Shown here: positions 1 through 6,887 of the stretch, one piece after another | Layout of the letters: each line of letters begins with the position of its first letter | How positions within the stretch are numbered: the first letter of the stretch is position 1 | Origin: Candidatus Gastranaerophilales bacterium | Lineage (GTDB): Bacteria > Cyanobacteriota > Vampirovibrionia > Gastranaerophilales > Gastranaerophilaceae | Length of the DNA stretch: 40,403 nucleotides | Direction: 5' to 3' | NCBI GenBank assembly: GCA_944323705.1 | Contig: CALUTM010000013.1 | Location: forward strand, 1-40,403 | The notes under the pieces: model-generated | What the model saw: the letters and a program-made list of their open reading frames with translations, nothing else | What the model was told of the DNA's origin: nothing | Databases searched by the model: none | Program-made: the position numbers and the translations under genes

Positions 1-577
1 TTTCGACGGCTATGAGATTTTCTTGCAAGTTCTTTTGTATATCTGCTTCCTGCCTCTTAACCCAAACATCTTTAAACCCGTCAATAAAAATTTTACCCGT
101 AAAAGCCATTGCACCTAGGGTTATAACACCAAGCGAAGCCAATATGGTTTTTCTGTTCGGCGATTGTATCATACTGAAAATACTCTGGTGGATTTCGTTG
201 TTAATACAGTGGTTTCGCGTTATTCCAGGCAAAAGGTATTCCTTTGTACTTTCCAATCTTCCTTTAGAGAACTTTCTCATCATAGCGGTAAACCCGCCAA
301 ACAGAGCCATCACTCCAACCGTTACGGCACATATCGGAATCAGGGGATTTGTTTTCTTTTCTTCTTTTTCATAAATTTTCTCGGGCAAATCTATATTCCT
401 GTTAGAAATAACAAGTGTATCACAGGTTTCATCAAGAGATTCCTGGGGAGTAAATGTATTTGTTACACTGTCGTAACTTCCCGCTTTAACCCCCTCCAAA
501 AGCGGGTCTTTAACAAACGAGTTTACGATAACACCTTCTTTCACAAAAGTGTCGTTTCTTTTTTGTGTATTTGTCAT
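1..577 (-). CDS. Unknown membrane protein, 3' end off the window
   Basis: An open frame starts at the ATG at 577 (reading leftwards) and runs about 192 codons without a stop to the window edge, so only the N-terminal part is visible. It opens MTNTQKRNDTFVKEG, continues with a polar, acidic stretch, and then has two hydrophobic segments: one around residues 80-103 (NPLIPICAVTVGVMALFGG) and one around residues 147-165 (TILASLGVITLGAMAF). A basic stretch lies between them, so a two-helix membrane protein is likely. It starts 22 bases after the stop of the upstream minus-strand gene, with a weak AAAGA ribosome site, so both are probably one transcript under the cobalamin riboswitch at about 1440-1535. 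I recognise no family. Plus-strand open frames over this stretch are antisense shadows. Confidence 0.72.
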   Translation of the reverse strand, partial: MTNTQKRNDTFVKEGVIVNSFVKDPLLEGVKAGSYDSVTNTFTPQESLDETCDTLVISNRNIDLPEKIYEKEEKKTNPLIPICAVTVGVMALFGGFTAMMRKFSKGRLESTKEYLLPGITRNHCINNEIHQSIFSMIQSPNRKTILASLGVITLGAMAFTGKIFIDGFKDVWVKRQEADIQKNLQENLIAVE

Positions 578-599
578 ATTTCTTTGATGTCTTGAAGAT

Positions 600-1376
600 T
601 CAAGATCCTGATTTATCTTTGGTATCATCTTTTTTCTTTTCCCTAATCTTTTGAATAAATTTTTTCAAATTAAATATTTTCTTATCTTCATCAATTTTGC
701 TGTCATCATCTCTCGTATTGTTTCTTTTGAAGATTTTAAACAACCCGTCGAACTTGGACTTTATGCTCCCGATAAACTCTGTAACCTTTTTTTCGACAAA
801 AGCCTTTGCCTCTCCGAAAATTGCATTTAATTTATCTTGAATATCAACAAATTTCTGCTTTATCTGAGACAGTTTATCCGCAATATTTGATATTGTTGAG
901 AGGATAGCACTTCCTATATTTTTAATTATGTTGACAGCCGGAACCAAAATATTAGTAATTACAAGAGCTGCGGGTTTAAAGATAAAGTTTTTGGAAATAA
1001 TGTTCGCAAAATCAATCAATTTCTGAGCCATTTTTTCAAGATTTTGCTGAAATTCCAATACAGCTTCCGCATGCAGTTTAAGATTTTTTTCATGGGCTTC
1101 AATCCTTTGTGCTCGAGCTTTCATCATTGCTCCAACCATCGCACATTGATGATAACTCCACTCACCTGCCTTTTGAGGACGCTCTCCGACTCTGGTGCTG
1201 CCGCCTCCGCCCATACCCGAGCAGATGGGACACGCTCCCGGAGACATCCCGTGGGGACATAGCCCGCTTTTAACATTATTTACATTTGGTGTTACGCCTG
1301 CCAATAAAAAACTTCCTTTACTGCATACGTGCCGCAAAGAAAGCTTTATGCAATCCTGTGACTCGCAGTCTTGCAT
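600..1376 (-). CDS. Cobalamin-riboswitch-linked unknown protein with CPHG..CPIC motif
   Basis: A 258-residue protein that I do not recognise. The N-terminus is Cys-rich (Cys4, Cys9, Cys18) and leads into a compact motif near residues 40-58, LCPHGMSPGACPICSGMGGG, with three Cys and one His that could bind a metal or cofactor. A Trp-Ser-Tyr-His segment and a basic helix follow. Residues of about 90-220 are long amphipathic helices rich in Ile, Lys and Phe (apolipoprotein- or phasin-like texture) with no clear transmembrane helix, and the tail is highly charged (Lys/Asp). No signal peptide is evident. The ATG at 1376 lacks a good Shine-Dalgarno sequence. The leader carries a cobalamin riboswitch about 65 bases upstream, so expression should respond to B12. 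It is followed at 22 bases by a membrane-protein gene. A role in B12 handling is inference only. Confidence 0.75.
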   Translation of the reverse strand: MQDCESQDCIKLSLRHVCSKGSFLLAGVTPNVNNVKSGLCPHGMSPGACPICSGMGGGGSTRVGERPQKAGEWSYHQCAMVGAMMKARAQRIEAHEKNLKLHAEAVLEFQQNLEKMAQKLIDFANIISKNFIFKPAALVITNILVPAVNIIKNIGSAILSTISNIADKLSQIKQKFVDIQDKLNAIFGEAKAFVEKKVTEFIGSIKSKFDGLFKIFKRNNTRDDDSKIDEDKKIFNLKKFIQKIREKKKDDTKDKSGS

Positions 1377-1439
1377 GATTTTGTAGTTTATACAGCAGAG
1401 ACAGACCTGAAGAAAAATTTTTTATAAAGAAATTTCACC

Positions 1440-1535
1440 AATGTCTGCAGACCATATTCCTACGTATGTAGTATTCCGGCTTTAACGGTTGCGGCACAGT
1501 CACGGATTTCCACCGTAGTTTCCTCGTATTTAGTT
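1440..1535 (-). promoter_or_regulatory. Cobalamin riboswitch
   Basis: Read on the minus strand, the leader contains the conserved cobalamin-aptamer core in the right order: GAGGAAACTACGGTGGAAAT, then CCGTGACTGTGCCGCAACCG, then the B12-box-like AAGCCGGAATACTAC. These match the family landmarks GGAA..GGTGnAAATCC, GACTGnnCCGCAACnGT and AGCCnGGAnAC. The aptamer is compact, with little between GCAACCGT and the B12 box. The palindrome GTCTGCAGAC (1443-1452) can fold on itself or pair with GGTCTGTC around 1399-1408, a plausible switch helix before the ATG at 1376. It controls the two minus-strand unknown genes, not the divergent MATE gene. Confidence 0.88.
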
Positions 1536-1544
1536 TTATTTAAT

Positions 1545-1572
1545 TTATAACATAATAACTTTTATAGTACAA
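1545..1572 (-). promoter_or_regulatory. Promoter of the riboswitch operon
   Basis: On the minus strand, TTGTAC (1572-1567) and TTATAA (1550-1545) are separated by 16 bases. This would start transcription near 1537, just before the riboswitch aptamer. The -35 overlaps the TACAAT -10 candidate (1568-1573) of the divergent MATE gene. Confidence 0.5.
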
Positions 1573-1579
1573 TGTTCTT

Positions 1580-2896
1580 ATGCTGGTCCGAAATTTTTAT
1601 ATAAAAGACATTACCAATATAGCAGGCCCCATAATTTTAGGAAATCTGGGCTTTATTATGATTGGCGTCGGAGACGTAATTGTTGCGGGCAGACACTCCA
1701 CCGATACATTGGCTGCCGTAAGCCTTGCTACCGCAATTATAAACTGTATTATGATTTTCGGAATAGGAATTCTGGGGAGCATATCTCCGATTCTTTCAAA
1801 CTACAGGGGGGCGGGAAAGGAAGCCGAAAAATATTTTTATCCGTCACTAAAATTCGCAGCTTTACTGTCTGCCTTAATGTCAATACTAATCATCATGTTT
1901 ATCCCGCTAATCGACAAATTGGGGTTTGAAGCAAGACTTGTTCCGATGATAAAAGATTACTTCTGGATTACAGCATTTTCAACATTCGGAGCATATTTGC
2001 ATACGATGACAAAAGAGTTTTTACAGGCTTTTGAAATTGTTTTACTTCCCAACATCCTGACGGTTATATGCATATTTGTAAACCTGTTTTTAAACATAAT
2101 TTTTTGTTTCGGAACAGGTCCCATCCCGGAATACGGAGCGGGAGGGCTTGCTATTGCGAGTTTATTAACCAGATATATTATGGGATTTGTATTGTTTTTC
2201 TACTGTTTTAAAAAAGTAAATATCAAACACCACAAAGATAAAAATTATTACAAAGACCTGCTAAGAGTCGGTGTCCCCGCATCTTTAGCAGTTATGATAG
2301 AATTTATAGGGTTTAATGCTATAACAATAATTATGGGTCGTGTTGCGGGAATTTATGCAGCTGCACAGAATATTGTCTGCACTCTGACAAGCGTATCTTT
2401 TATGGTTCCGCTTGCAATCTCCAATGCCACAGCGGTCAAGGTCGGCTTCGCAAACGGAGCCAAATATTATAAATCTTTGAAAACATACGCATACACAGGA
2501 ATCGCACTGTGCGTAGCATTTATGAGTTGTTCCGCAATTGTCGTGGGACTATTCCCCGAATTTTTGGTCAAATTATTTACGGAGGATGCCGAATTGATAA
2601 AGGTTTGCATTCCTGTTGCTTATGTTTTGTGCTTCTTCCAAATTTTTGACGGGCTTCAGGTTGCACTTGCGGGAATTTTTAAAGGAATAAAACAGACAGG
2701 TATTGTTATGATATCAAACCTCATTGCGTACTGGTTCGTCTCTATCCCCTTGGGGTGTGTTCTTGCCCTGCATTACAAATTAAATCTCTTGGGTTTCTGG
2801 TACAGTTTAGGCGTATCTGCCATAATTTTATGTACGATAATGCTTACAACACTTATTAAAAAATTCAAAGCAGACTATAAGGAAACCCGCGTTTAA
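1580..2896 (+). CDS. MATE-family multidrug/toxin efflux transporter
   Basis: A 438-residue integral membrane protein with about twelve hydrophobic segments in two related halves, the usual length for MATE antiporters. These export cationic drugs or metabolites using a Na+ or H+ gradient. Family-like features are the N-terminal IAGPIILGNLGFIMIGVGDV helix followed by LAAVSLATAI, and the second-half counterpart GRVAGIYAAAQNIVCTLTSV with FFQIFDGLQVALAGIFKG near residues 350-370. The chosen ATG at 1580 has no Shine-Dalgarno sequence. TACAAT lies six bases before it, so the message may be leaderless. The gene is divergent from the cobalamin-riboswitch operon. The substrate cannot be told from sequence. 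Confidence 0.93.
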   Translation: MLVRNFYIKDITNIAGPIILGNLGFIMIGVGDVIVAGRHSTDTLAAVSLATAIINCIMIFGIGILGSISPILSNYRGAGKEAEKYFYPSLKFAALLSALMSILIIMFIPLIDKLGFEARLVPMIKDYFWITAFSTFGAYLHTMTKEFLQAFEIVLLPNILTVICIFVNLFLNIIFCFGTGPIPEYGAGGLAIASLLTRYIMGFVLFFYCFKKVNIKHHKDKNYYKDLLRVGVPASLAVMIEFIGFNAITIIMGRVAGIYAAAQNIVCTLTSVSFMVPLAISNATAVKVGFANGAKYYKSLKTYAYTGIALCVAFMSCSAIVVGLFPEFLVKLFTEDAELIKVCIPVAYVLCFFQIFDGLQVALAGIFKGIKQTGIVMISNLIAYWFVSIPLGCVLALHYKLNLLGFWYSLGVSAIILCTIMLTTLIKKFKADYKETRV

Positions 2897-2968
2897 TTAT
2901 AGGACGGGCAATGACTAACCTACGTTTTTATATATTTTTATATTAGAATATAACTATAAGGAGACCTC

Positions 2969-3760
2969 ATGCCACACTTCTTTATAGGAGGGGTAAATGT
3001 AGGGGAAGGGGTAAATTCAGGAACAAATACAGGCGTAGGACGCACAAATGAAACAGCCCTTTCAAATACAATAGCTCCACCGCTGATTATAATAAAAGAT
3101 GCCGATAATTACCGTCATATTGCCCGCTCACTAAGGGCAAGGACGGGAGAAAAACTTTTGCTGATTGACGAAAACCAAATTCAGTATGAAACTGTTATAA
3201 AAAAAATTAATTCCAAAGAAATTATTTGTGAAATAGAAAAATCATACCTCTCAAAAAGAGATTTGGATTTTGATTTATTCCTTGCACAAAGCCCTTTACG
3301 CAGCGATTCACAGCTTACGATAATGGAAAAAGCAACGGAGCTCGGAGTCAGGGCAGTGTATCCGGTGTTTACGGACAATTGTGCCCTGAAGGTCAACAAG
3401 CGTGAAAAATGGCAAAAAGTTATGTATGAAGCTTCAAAGCAGTGCGAAAGAGCCAAAATTCCGACTTGCTTTGAGCCGCAAACGTTTGATGAAATACTCA
3501 AAAATAAGTTTGATAAAATTATAGTATTTGCAGAACGCTCAACAGAAAAAAACTTGAAACAATATCTGAAAGAAAATCCGATTTACAAAGGCGAAAAAGT
3601 TTTGGTTATTATAGGACCGGAAGGCGGATTTTCGCAAAGAGAGTTTGATTATTTTAAGGCAAAAAACCTTCCGCTTATATCACTCGGCGATTTGATTTTA
3701 AAAGCCGATACAGCAGTCATTACCGCACTTGGAGATATTATTTATGAATATCAGGGATGA
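2969..3760 (+). CDS. rsmE: 16S rRNA (uracil-1498-N3)-methyltransferase RsmE
   Basis: RsmE methylates N3 of U1498 in 16S rRNA using SAM. The protein has the N-terminal PUA-like part (MPHFFI, then IIIKDADNYRHIARSLR) and a C-terminal SPOUT/trefoil-knot domain with LAQSPLRSDSQLTIMEKATE, the SAM-loop VLVIIGPEGGFSQREFDYF and LGDLILKADTAVITALGDII. At 263 residues it is slightly long because about 30 Gly/Asn/Thr-rich residues (about 8-38) sit between the first strand and the rest of the PUA domain. That insert is encoded partly by GGGGTAAAT repeats. The ATG at 2969 has the ribosome site AAGGAG. The 3' end overlaps cca by 17 bases, so the two are co-transcribed. Confidence 0.95.
   Translation: MPHFFIGGVNVGEGVNSGTNTGVGRTNETALSNTIAPPLIIIKDADNYRHIARSLRARTGEKLLLIDENQIQYETVIKKINSKEIICEIEKSYLSKRDLDFDLFLAQSPLRSDSQLTIMEKATELGVRAVYPVFTDNCALKVNKREKWQKVMYEASKQCERAKIPTCFEPQTFDEILKNKFDKIIVFAERSTEKNLKQYLKENPIYKGEKVLVIIGPEGGFSQREFDYFKAKNLPLISLGDLILKADTAVITALGDIIYEYQG
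2987..3018 (+). repeat. GGGGTAAAT repeat inside rsmE
   Basis: Two copies of GGGGTAAAT (within GGAGGGGTAAAT at 2987-2998, and again near 3008-3018) lie inside the coding sequence, in the part encoding the atypical Gly-rich insert. The 12-mer GGAGGGGTAAAT recurs exactly at 40122-40133, and GGGGTAAAT recurs in the non-coding spacers near 20979, 21100 and 21425 (reverse) and in the 109-bp repeats at the window end. Confidence 0.65.
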
Positions 3761-5162
3761 TTTTATTCTTAAAGAGTTGAAAGAAGGTTTTTTGGTCGGC
3801 GGCTCAGTCAGAGATTTTTTGCGAGGGAAAGAAAATACGGACAGAGACATTACTGTTAAGGGTGCCGAAAACTTTGCAAAAAAAATCGCCCAAAAACTTA
3901 ATGCAACCTTTATTACGCTTGACAACGAAAACAAAATTTACCGCGTTGTTTTAAAAGACAAAACCAACTACCTTGATATTTCGGAACTCCAAGGCGAAAG
4001 TATAGAAGAGGACCTGAAAAGACGTGATTTTACGATTAATGCGATTGCTTACGACTTAAGCTCGGATAAGTTTATTGATGTAACGGGCGGACTAAACGAC
4101 TTAAAAAACGGGGTTTTGCAAAGTATAAGAGAGGGGAATTTTCAAGATGATCCGCTTAGAATCTTAAGAGCATTCAGGTTTTATGCCCTGACGGGGTTTG
4201 AATTTACGCCGGAATTAAATGCCGCAATCAAAAAATACTTACCGCTTGCACTCAACCCCGCAAAAGAGAGAATAGCGTATGAAATTATGAAACTTTTCGG
4301 CGGAAAATATGCAGATAAAGCTCTCCTTAAAATGGATGAAGCAGGGCTTCTGGAAAAGATTTTTCCCTGCATTATTGATACAAAAAAAGTTCCTCCAAAT
4401 ACGCATCACCACCTTGACTTGTTTCATCACACGGTTGAAACGGTAAGGCAAATAGAAATAATTTATGAAACGTCTCCCGAGACAGTTCAAGAACACTTAA
4501 ACTCTGTTGACTTCGGAGGCTTTCCGAGAATTAACCACCTTAAACTTGCGGGCTTTTTACACGATATCGGAAAATTTTCTACCTGGACACTTGAGGGGGG
4601 AAAATGCAAAAAAGAAGAATGCCTGTATAATAAGCCCGAATGCAGCGTATGCAATGCTCGCCATCGTTTTATTAAGCACGATGATGTAGGTGCAAAAGCG
4701 GTTGTCCCGCTTCTTAAGGATTTAAAATTCTCTAAAAAACAAATAGAATATATCTCAAGTATGATAAAAAACCATATTTATCCCTCGGGTGTAATCGCAG
4801 CACCTGATTTGAGCGAAAAAGTCATGATGAGATATATAAGAAAAATGGGAAATAACGTTATTGACAATATTACTCTTGCAAAAGCAGACAGGCTCTCCGC
4901 AAGAGGTGTTGATGTTACGGACGGGATGGTCGAGGCAAATCTTAACGGACTCAACAAATTATTAAATTTCTACCTCCAAAAAAGGGAAACACTAAAACCG
5001 CTCCCAAAATTGCTTGACGGCAGAGAAATAATGGAAATTTTAAATATAGGACAGTCGCCGATGCTCGGAAAGATAATAAAAAACCTTCACGAAGCACAAC
5101 TAAACGGTGATGTTACGACAAAAGAAGAAGCCGTAAATTTCATTATCACGCATAAAGATTAA
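3744..5162 (+). CDS. cca: CCA-adding tRNA nucleotidyltransferase with HD domain
   Basis: This enzyme builds or repairs the 3'-terminal CCA of tRNAs (class II nucleotidyltransferase); a poly(A)-polymerase relative is the alternative. Visible are the nucleotide-binding GGSVRD (residues 19-24), the metal-binding pair in TDRDIT (32-37), RRDFTINAIAYD (93-104), the DDPLRILRAFRF helix, and a C-terminal HD-type domain with HDIGK (273-277) and a later KHDD. An unusual Cys-rich insert follows HDIGK: CKKEECLYNKPECSVC has four Cys and could bind zinc. The start is ATG 3744, with GGAG nine bases upstream, rather than the in-frame TTG at 3729. It overlaps the end of rsmE. At 472 residues it is a normal length for the HD-containing form. 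Confidence 0.93.
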   Translation: MNIRDDFILKELKEGFLVGGSVRDFLRGKENTDRDITVKGAENFAKKIAQKLNATFITLDNENKIYRVVLKDKTNYLDISELQGESIEEDLKRRDFTINAIAYDLSSDKFIDVTGGLNDLKNGVLQSIREGNFQDDPLRILRAFRFYALTGFEFTPELNAAIKKYLPLALNPAKERIAYEIMKLFGGKYADKALLKMDEAGLLEKIFPCIIDTKKVPPNTHHHLDLFHHTVETVRQIEIIYETSPETVQEHLNSVDFGGFPRINHLKLAGFLHDIGKFSTWTLEGGKCKKEECLYNKPECSVCNARHRFIKHDDVGAKAVVPLLKDLKFSKKQIEYISSMIKNHIYPSGVIAAPDLSEKVMMRYIRKMGNNVIDNITLAKADRLSARGVDVTDGMVEANLNGLNKLLNFYLQKRETLKPLPKLLDGREIMEILNIGQSPMLGKIIKNLHEAQLNGDVTTKEEAVNFIITHKD

Positions 5163-5186
5163 CTTTCCGAAACCGATAATACCTAA

Positions 5187-5354
5187 AAACTCATCGTTTC
5201 TCCGTCAAGCGGAACCAAGACAGAATACTCTCTTACTGAAAGAGGGAAAAACCTAATACCTGCTATTATTGAGCTAAACCGTTGGGGGATGTATTACCTG
5301 AAAGAAGAAAATATACTCTGTGCTTACAAAGGGGAAATTTGTCTGCCCGAATAA
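5187..5354 (+). pseudogene. Fragment of an HxlR-type transcriptional regulator
   Basis: Just after cca, a frame without a start codon reads LIVSPSSGTKTEYSLTERGK, then NLIPAIIELNRWGMYYLKEE, and ends at a TAA at 5352. This matches the C-terminal wing and last helix of HxlR-family winged-helix regulators (the VEYSLTxxGxxLxPILxxLxxWG signature). The N-terminal two thirds are missing: an in-frame stop at 5184 and the end of cca lie immediately upstream. I read it as a decayed remnant left by a deletion. Confidence 0.72.
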
Positions 5355-5400
5355 AATACCATCCGGCTTGTCTAAATATCACCTGAAAAAATACTAAAAA

Positions 5401-5428
5401 ACGGGACTTGATATAAATCAAGTCCCGT
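5401..5428 (-). terminator. Rho-independent terminator of rpsP
   Basis: A perfect 12-bp stem (ACGGGACTTGAT with ATCAAGTCCCGT) and a 4-base loop are followed by a T-run on the minus strand, 20 bases after the rpsP stop. The plus-strand side has only a short T-run, so weaker bidirectional action is possible. Confidence 0.9.
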
Positions 5429-5449
5429 TTGATTAATCCTATATTTTGA

Positions 5450-5857
5450 CTAAGCTTCAGGAGTTTCCTCAGCAGAAGCTTCCTCTGCGGGAGCCTCTTC
5501 TGCAGCTGCTGCTTCAGCCGCTTTTGCAGCCTCTTCAGCTTTTCTTGCTTCTTCTTCAGCTGCCTTTTTAGCCTGAGCCTTTTTAGACAATTTAACAACT
5601 TCTTTCTTTTTATAGTTCAAAGTACCGTCATCATTACAATTTGCTATCAAATACTTAACCGTATCCGTAGGTTGTGCACCTTTGGAAATCCACGCAAGTG
5701 CCGAAGCCTTGTTAAGTTTCATTTCTTTTGTTTTAGGATTGTAATGACCCAATTCTTCAATCGGTTTACCTTCTCTTTTTGTCGTTGAGTTAATTACGAT
5801 AACTCTGTATGAAGGAGATTTTTTTGCTCCTAATCTTTTTAATCTGATTTTTAACAT
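5450..5857 (-). CDS. rpsP: 30S ribosomal protein S16
   Basis: Residues 1-85 are the complete small-subunit protein S16, which binds 16S rRNA and supports 30S assembly. They include MLKIRLKRLGAKKSPSYRVI, the GKPIEELGHYNPKTKE loop, and WISKGAQPTDTVKYLI. The usual length is about 80-90 residues, whereas this one has 135. The extra C-terminal tail of about 45 residues begins with a KKAQAKKAAEEE helix and becomes almost purely Ala/Glu/Pro. It is low-complexity, acidic and probably disordered or helical. AAAGGAAT is the ribosome site before ATG 5857. The gene stands alone, with its own terminator and a structured leader, rather than beside rimM/trmD as in many bacteria. Confidence 0.96.
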   Translation of the reverse strand: MLKIRLKRLGAKKSPSYRVIVINSTTKREGKPIEELGHYNPKTKEMKLNKASALAWISKGAQPTDTVKYLIANCNDDGTLNYKKKEVVKLSKKAQAKKAAEEEARKAEEAAKAAEAAAAEEAPAEEASAEETPEA

Positions 5858-6009
5858 TTTTTATTCCTTTTTTGTACTAACACTGACGGAGTATCTGAAC
5901 TTGATACATTTACTCCAAGCCGCTATTTACATTAAACAGACTTAAGAGGATACAGTCTGTCCATGTATAAGAAACCACAAAAAAGAAGAATAATCAAGTA
6001 ATTGTAAAG
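5858..6009 (-). promoter_or_regulatory. rpsP leader with two hairpins
   Basis: This 152-base spacer holds no gene. On the minus strand, ACAGACT/AGTCTGT (5960-5936) can form a stem followed by TTTAA, which may be the terminator of the upstream unknown gene. Closer to rpsP, GGAGTA...GATACTCC (about 5916-5887) can pair around a 17-base loop. The latter could be a leader structure for ribosomal-protein feedback, but nothing proves it. Confidence 0.35.
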
Positions 6010-6654
6010 TTATATATTAAAACTTTTTCTGGAGCCTTCTTCGTGGTACAAACCTCCGCCGCATATTGTTTCGATGACCTTTAATACAAATTCTCTGGAG
6101 GCATCGGAAGAATTGAGGAAAAACTCCCTGTTTGCAAGGTGTCTTATTTTAAATATGGAATTTTGTACCTTATCGGCAGGTACGTAAAGTGAAGCTACCT
6201 CTTTATCCAAGAGCACCTGCATCATCTCGCTTCTTGAAGTGATACCCTCCGTTAAGTCGTTATAATTGCCGTTAATCGCCATTATACGACCGGAAAACAT
6301 CGGAGGTGCTGATTCCCGAAACAAAGCCTGAGGCTCATAGTTACAACGGGTAGTAAGGCTTATTGTATGCCACAGGATATTTATTATAGCAACGGTTTTG
6401 TCCTTATCGTGCTCTACGTATATATTCTCCGTCGTTACTCCCCTTGAGGCAAAAGACTGCTTTAGAGAATCCGCCGTTGCCTTTAAATTCTCTATCATCT
6501 CCGCAAAAATCTCCGTTGTATTCAGGGTTGCATGTTGATAGTCCAAAAATTGCTTATACATGTGAGTAGAAACAAGTCCTATACGTTCCTGGATAAGTGT
6601 GGATTTTCTGAAAGATGTCTCGGAATTATTAAAATTTTCGTAGCCTTTACTCAA
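6010..6654 (-). CDS. Unknown soluble protein, 214 aa
   Basis: I do not recognise this family. The protein is soluble-looking, with no signal peptide or membrane helix. Residues of about 20-70 are predicted helical (HMYKQFLDYQHATLNTTEIF, then a MIENLKATADSLKQSF amphipathic helix). The middle looks like beta strands (KTVAIINILWHTISLTTRCN) and the C-terminal third is mixed (FLNSSDASREFVLKVIETIC). It starts at TTG 6654, supported by a strong AAGGAGG ten bases upstream and by a promoter with a perfect TTGACA. The tight promoter/SD combination argues for real expression. It is probably monocistronic, with rpsP downstream after a spacer containing a weak hairpin. Confidence 0.75.
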   Translation of the reverse strand: MSKGYENFNNSETSFRKSTLIQERIGLVSTHMYKQFLDYQHATLNTTEIFAEMIENLKATADSLKQSFASRGVTTENIYVEHDKDKTVAIINILWHTISLTTRCNYEPQALFRESAPPMFSGRIMAINGNYNDLTEGITSRSEMMQVLLDKEVASLYVPADKVQNSIFKIRHLANREFFLNSSDASREFVLKVIETICGGGLYHEEGSRKSFNI

Positions 6655-6670
6655 AGTTATAAAGCCTCCT

Positions 6671-6700
6671 TATATAATTTTACACTCAAACTTATGTCAA
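6671..6700 (-). promoter_or_regulatory. Promoter of the 214-aa unknown gene
   Basis: On the minus strand, TTGACA (6700-6695) and TATATA (6676-6671) are 18 bases apart, just upstream of AAGGAGG and the TTG start at 6654. Confidence 0.62.
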
Positions 6701-6723
6701 TGTAAACATAAATTTATTAACTT

Positions 6724-6753
6724 TTGTAACGATTTTTTTAAAAAGTGTTATAA
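6724..6753 (+). promoter_or_regulatory. Promoter of the 28-aa membrane peptide
   Basis: TTGTAA (6724-6729) and TTATAA (6748-6753) are separated by 18 bases. The predicted start lies about 40 bases before the ATG at 6801, leaving room for the strong ribosome site AAAGGAGAT. Confidence 0.55.
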
Positions 6754-6800
6754 AAGTTCAAAAATGTGGAATAGGAATAACAGAAAGGAGATAGAAAGTT

Positions 6801-6887
6801 ATGGAAGTTTTAAATTTAGTTTTATTCGGTTGTATCTTCTACATTGCATTAATAGGAATACCAAGCCTCTGTGAGAAAAAACATTAA
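6801..6887 (+). CDS. 28-residue putative membrane peptide
   Basis: A very short frame, MEVLNLVLFGCIFYIALIGI followed by PSLCEKKH, preceded by an excellent Shine-Dalgarno sequence (AGAAAGGAGATAG, nine bases spacing) and a recognisable promoter. Almost all of it is one hydrophobic helix with a charged C-terminal end, like known single-pass small membrane proteins. The stop codon overlaps the stop of the convergent 1094-residue gene by four bases. No homologue is known to me. The translation signals are the main support, and a toxin, regulator of a transporter or chance frame remain possible. Confidence 0.55.
   Translation: MEVLNLVLFGCIFYIALIGIPSLCEKKH

Noticed and set aside
12-595. Two plus-strand open frames at the left edge
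   Set aside because: They are antisense to a longer minus-strand frame with a start at 577, sensible hydrophobic segments and operon spacing; their own products are low-quality.
5266-5598. Minus-strand Lys/Leu/Arg-rich open frame beside rpsP
   Set aside because: It is an out-of-frame shadow of the Ala/Glu tail of S16 and the terminator region.
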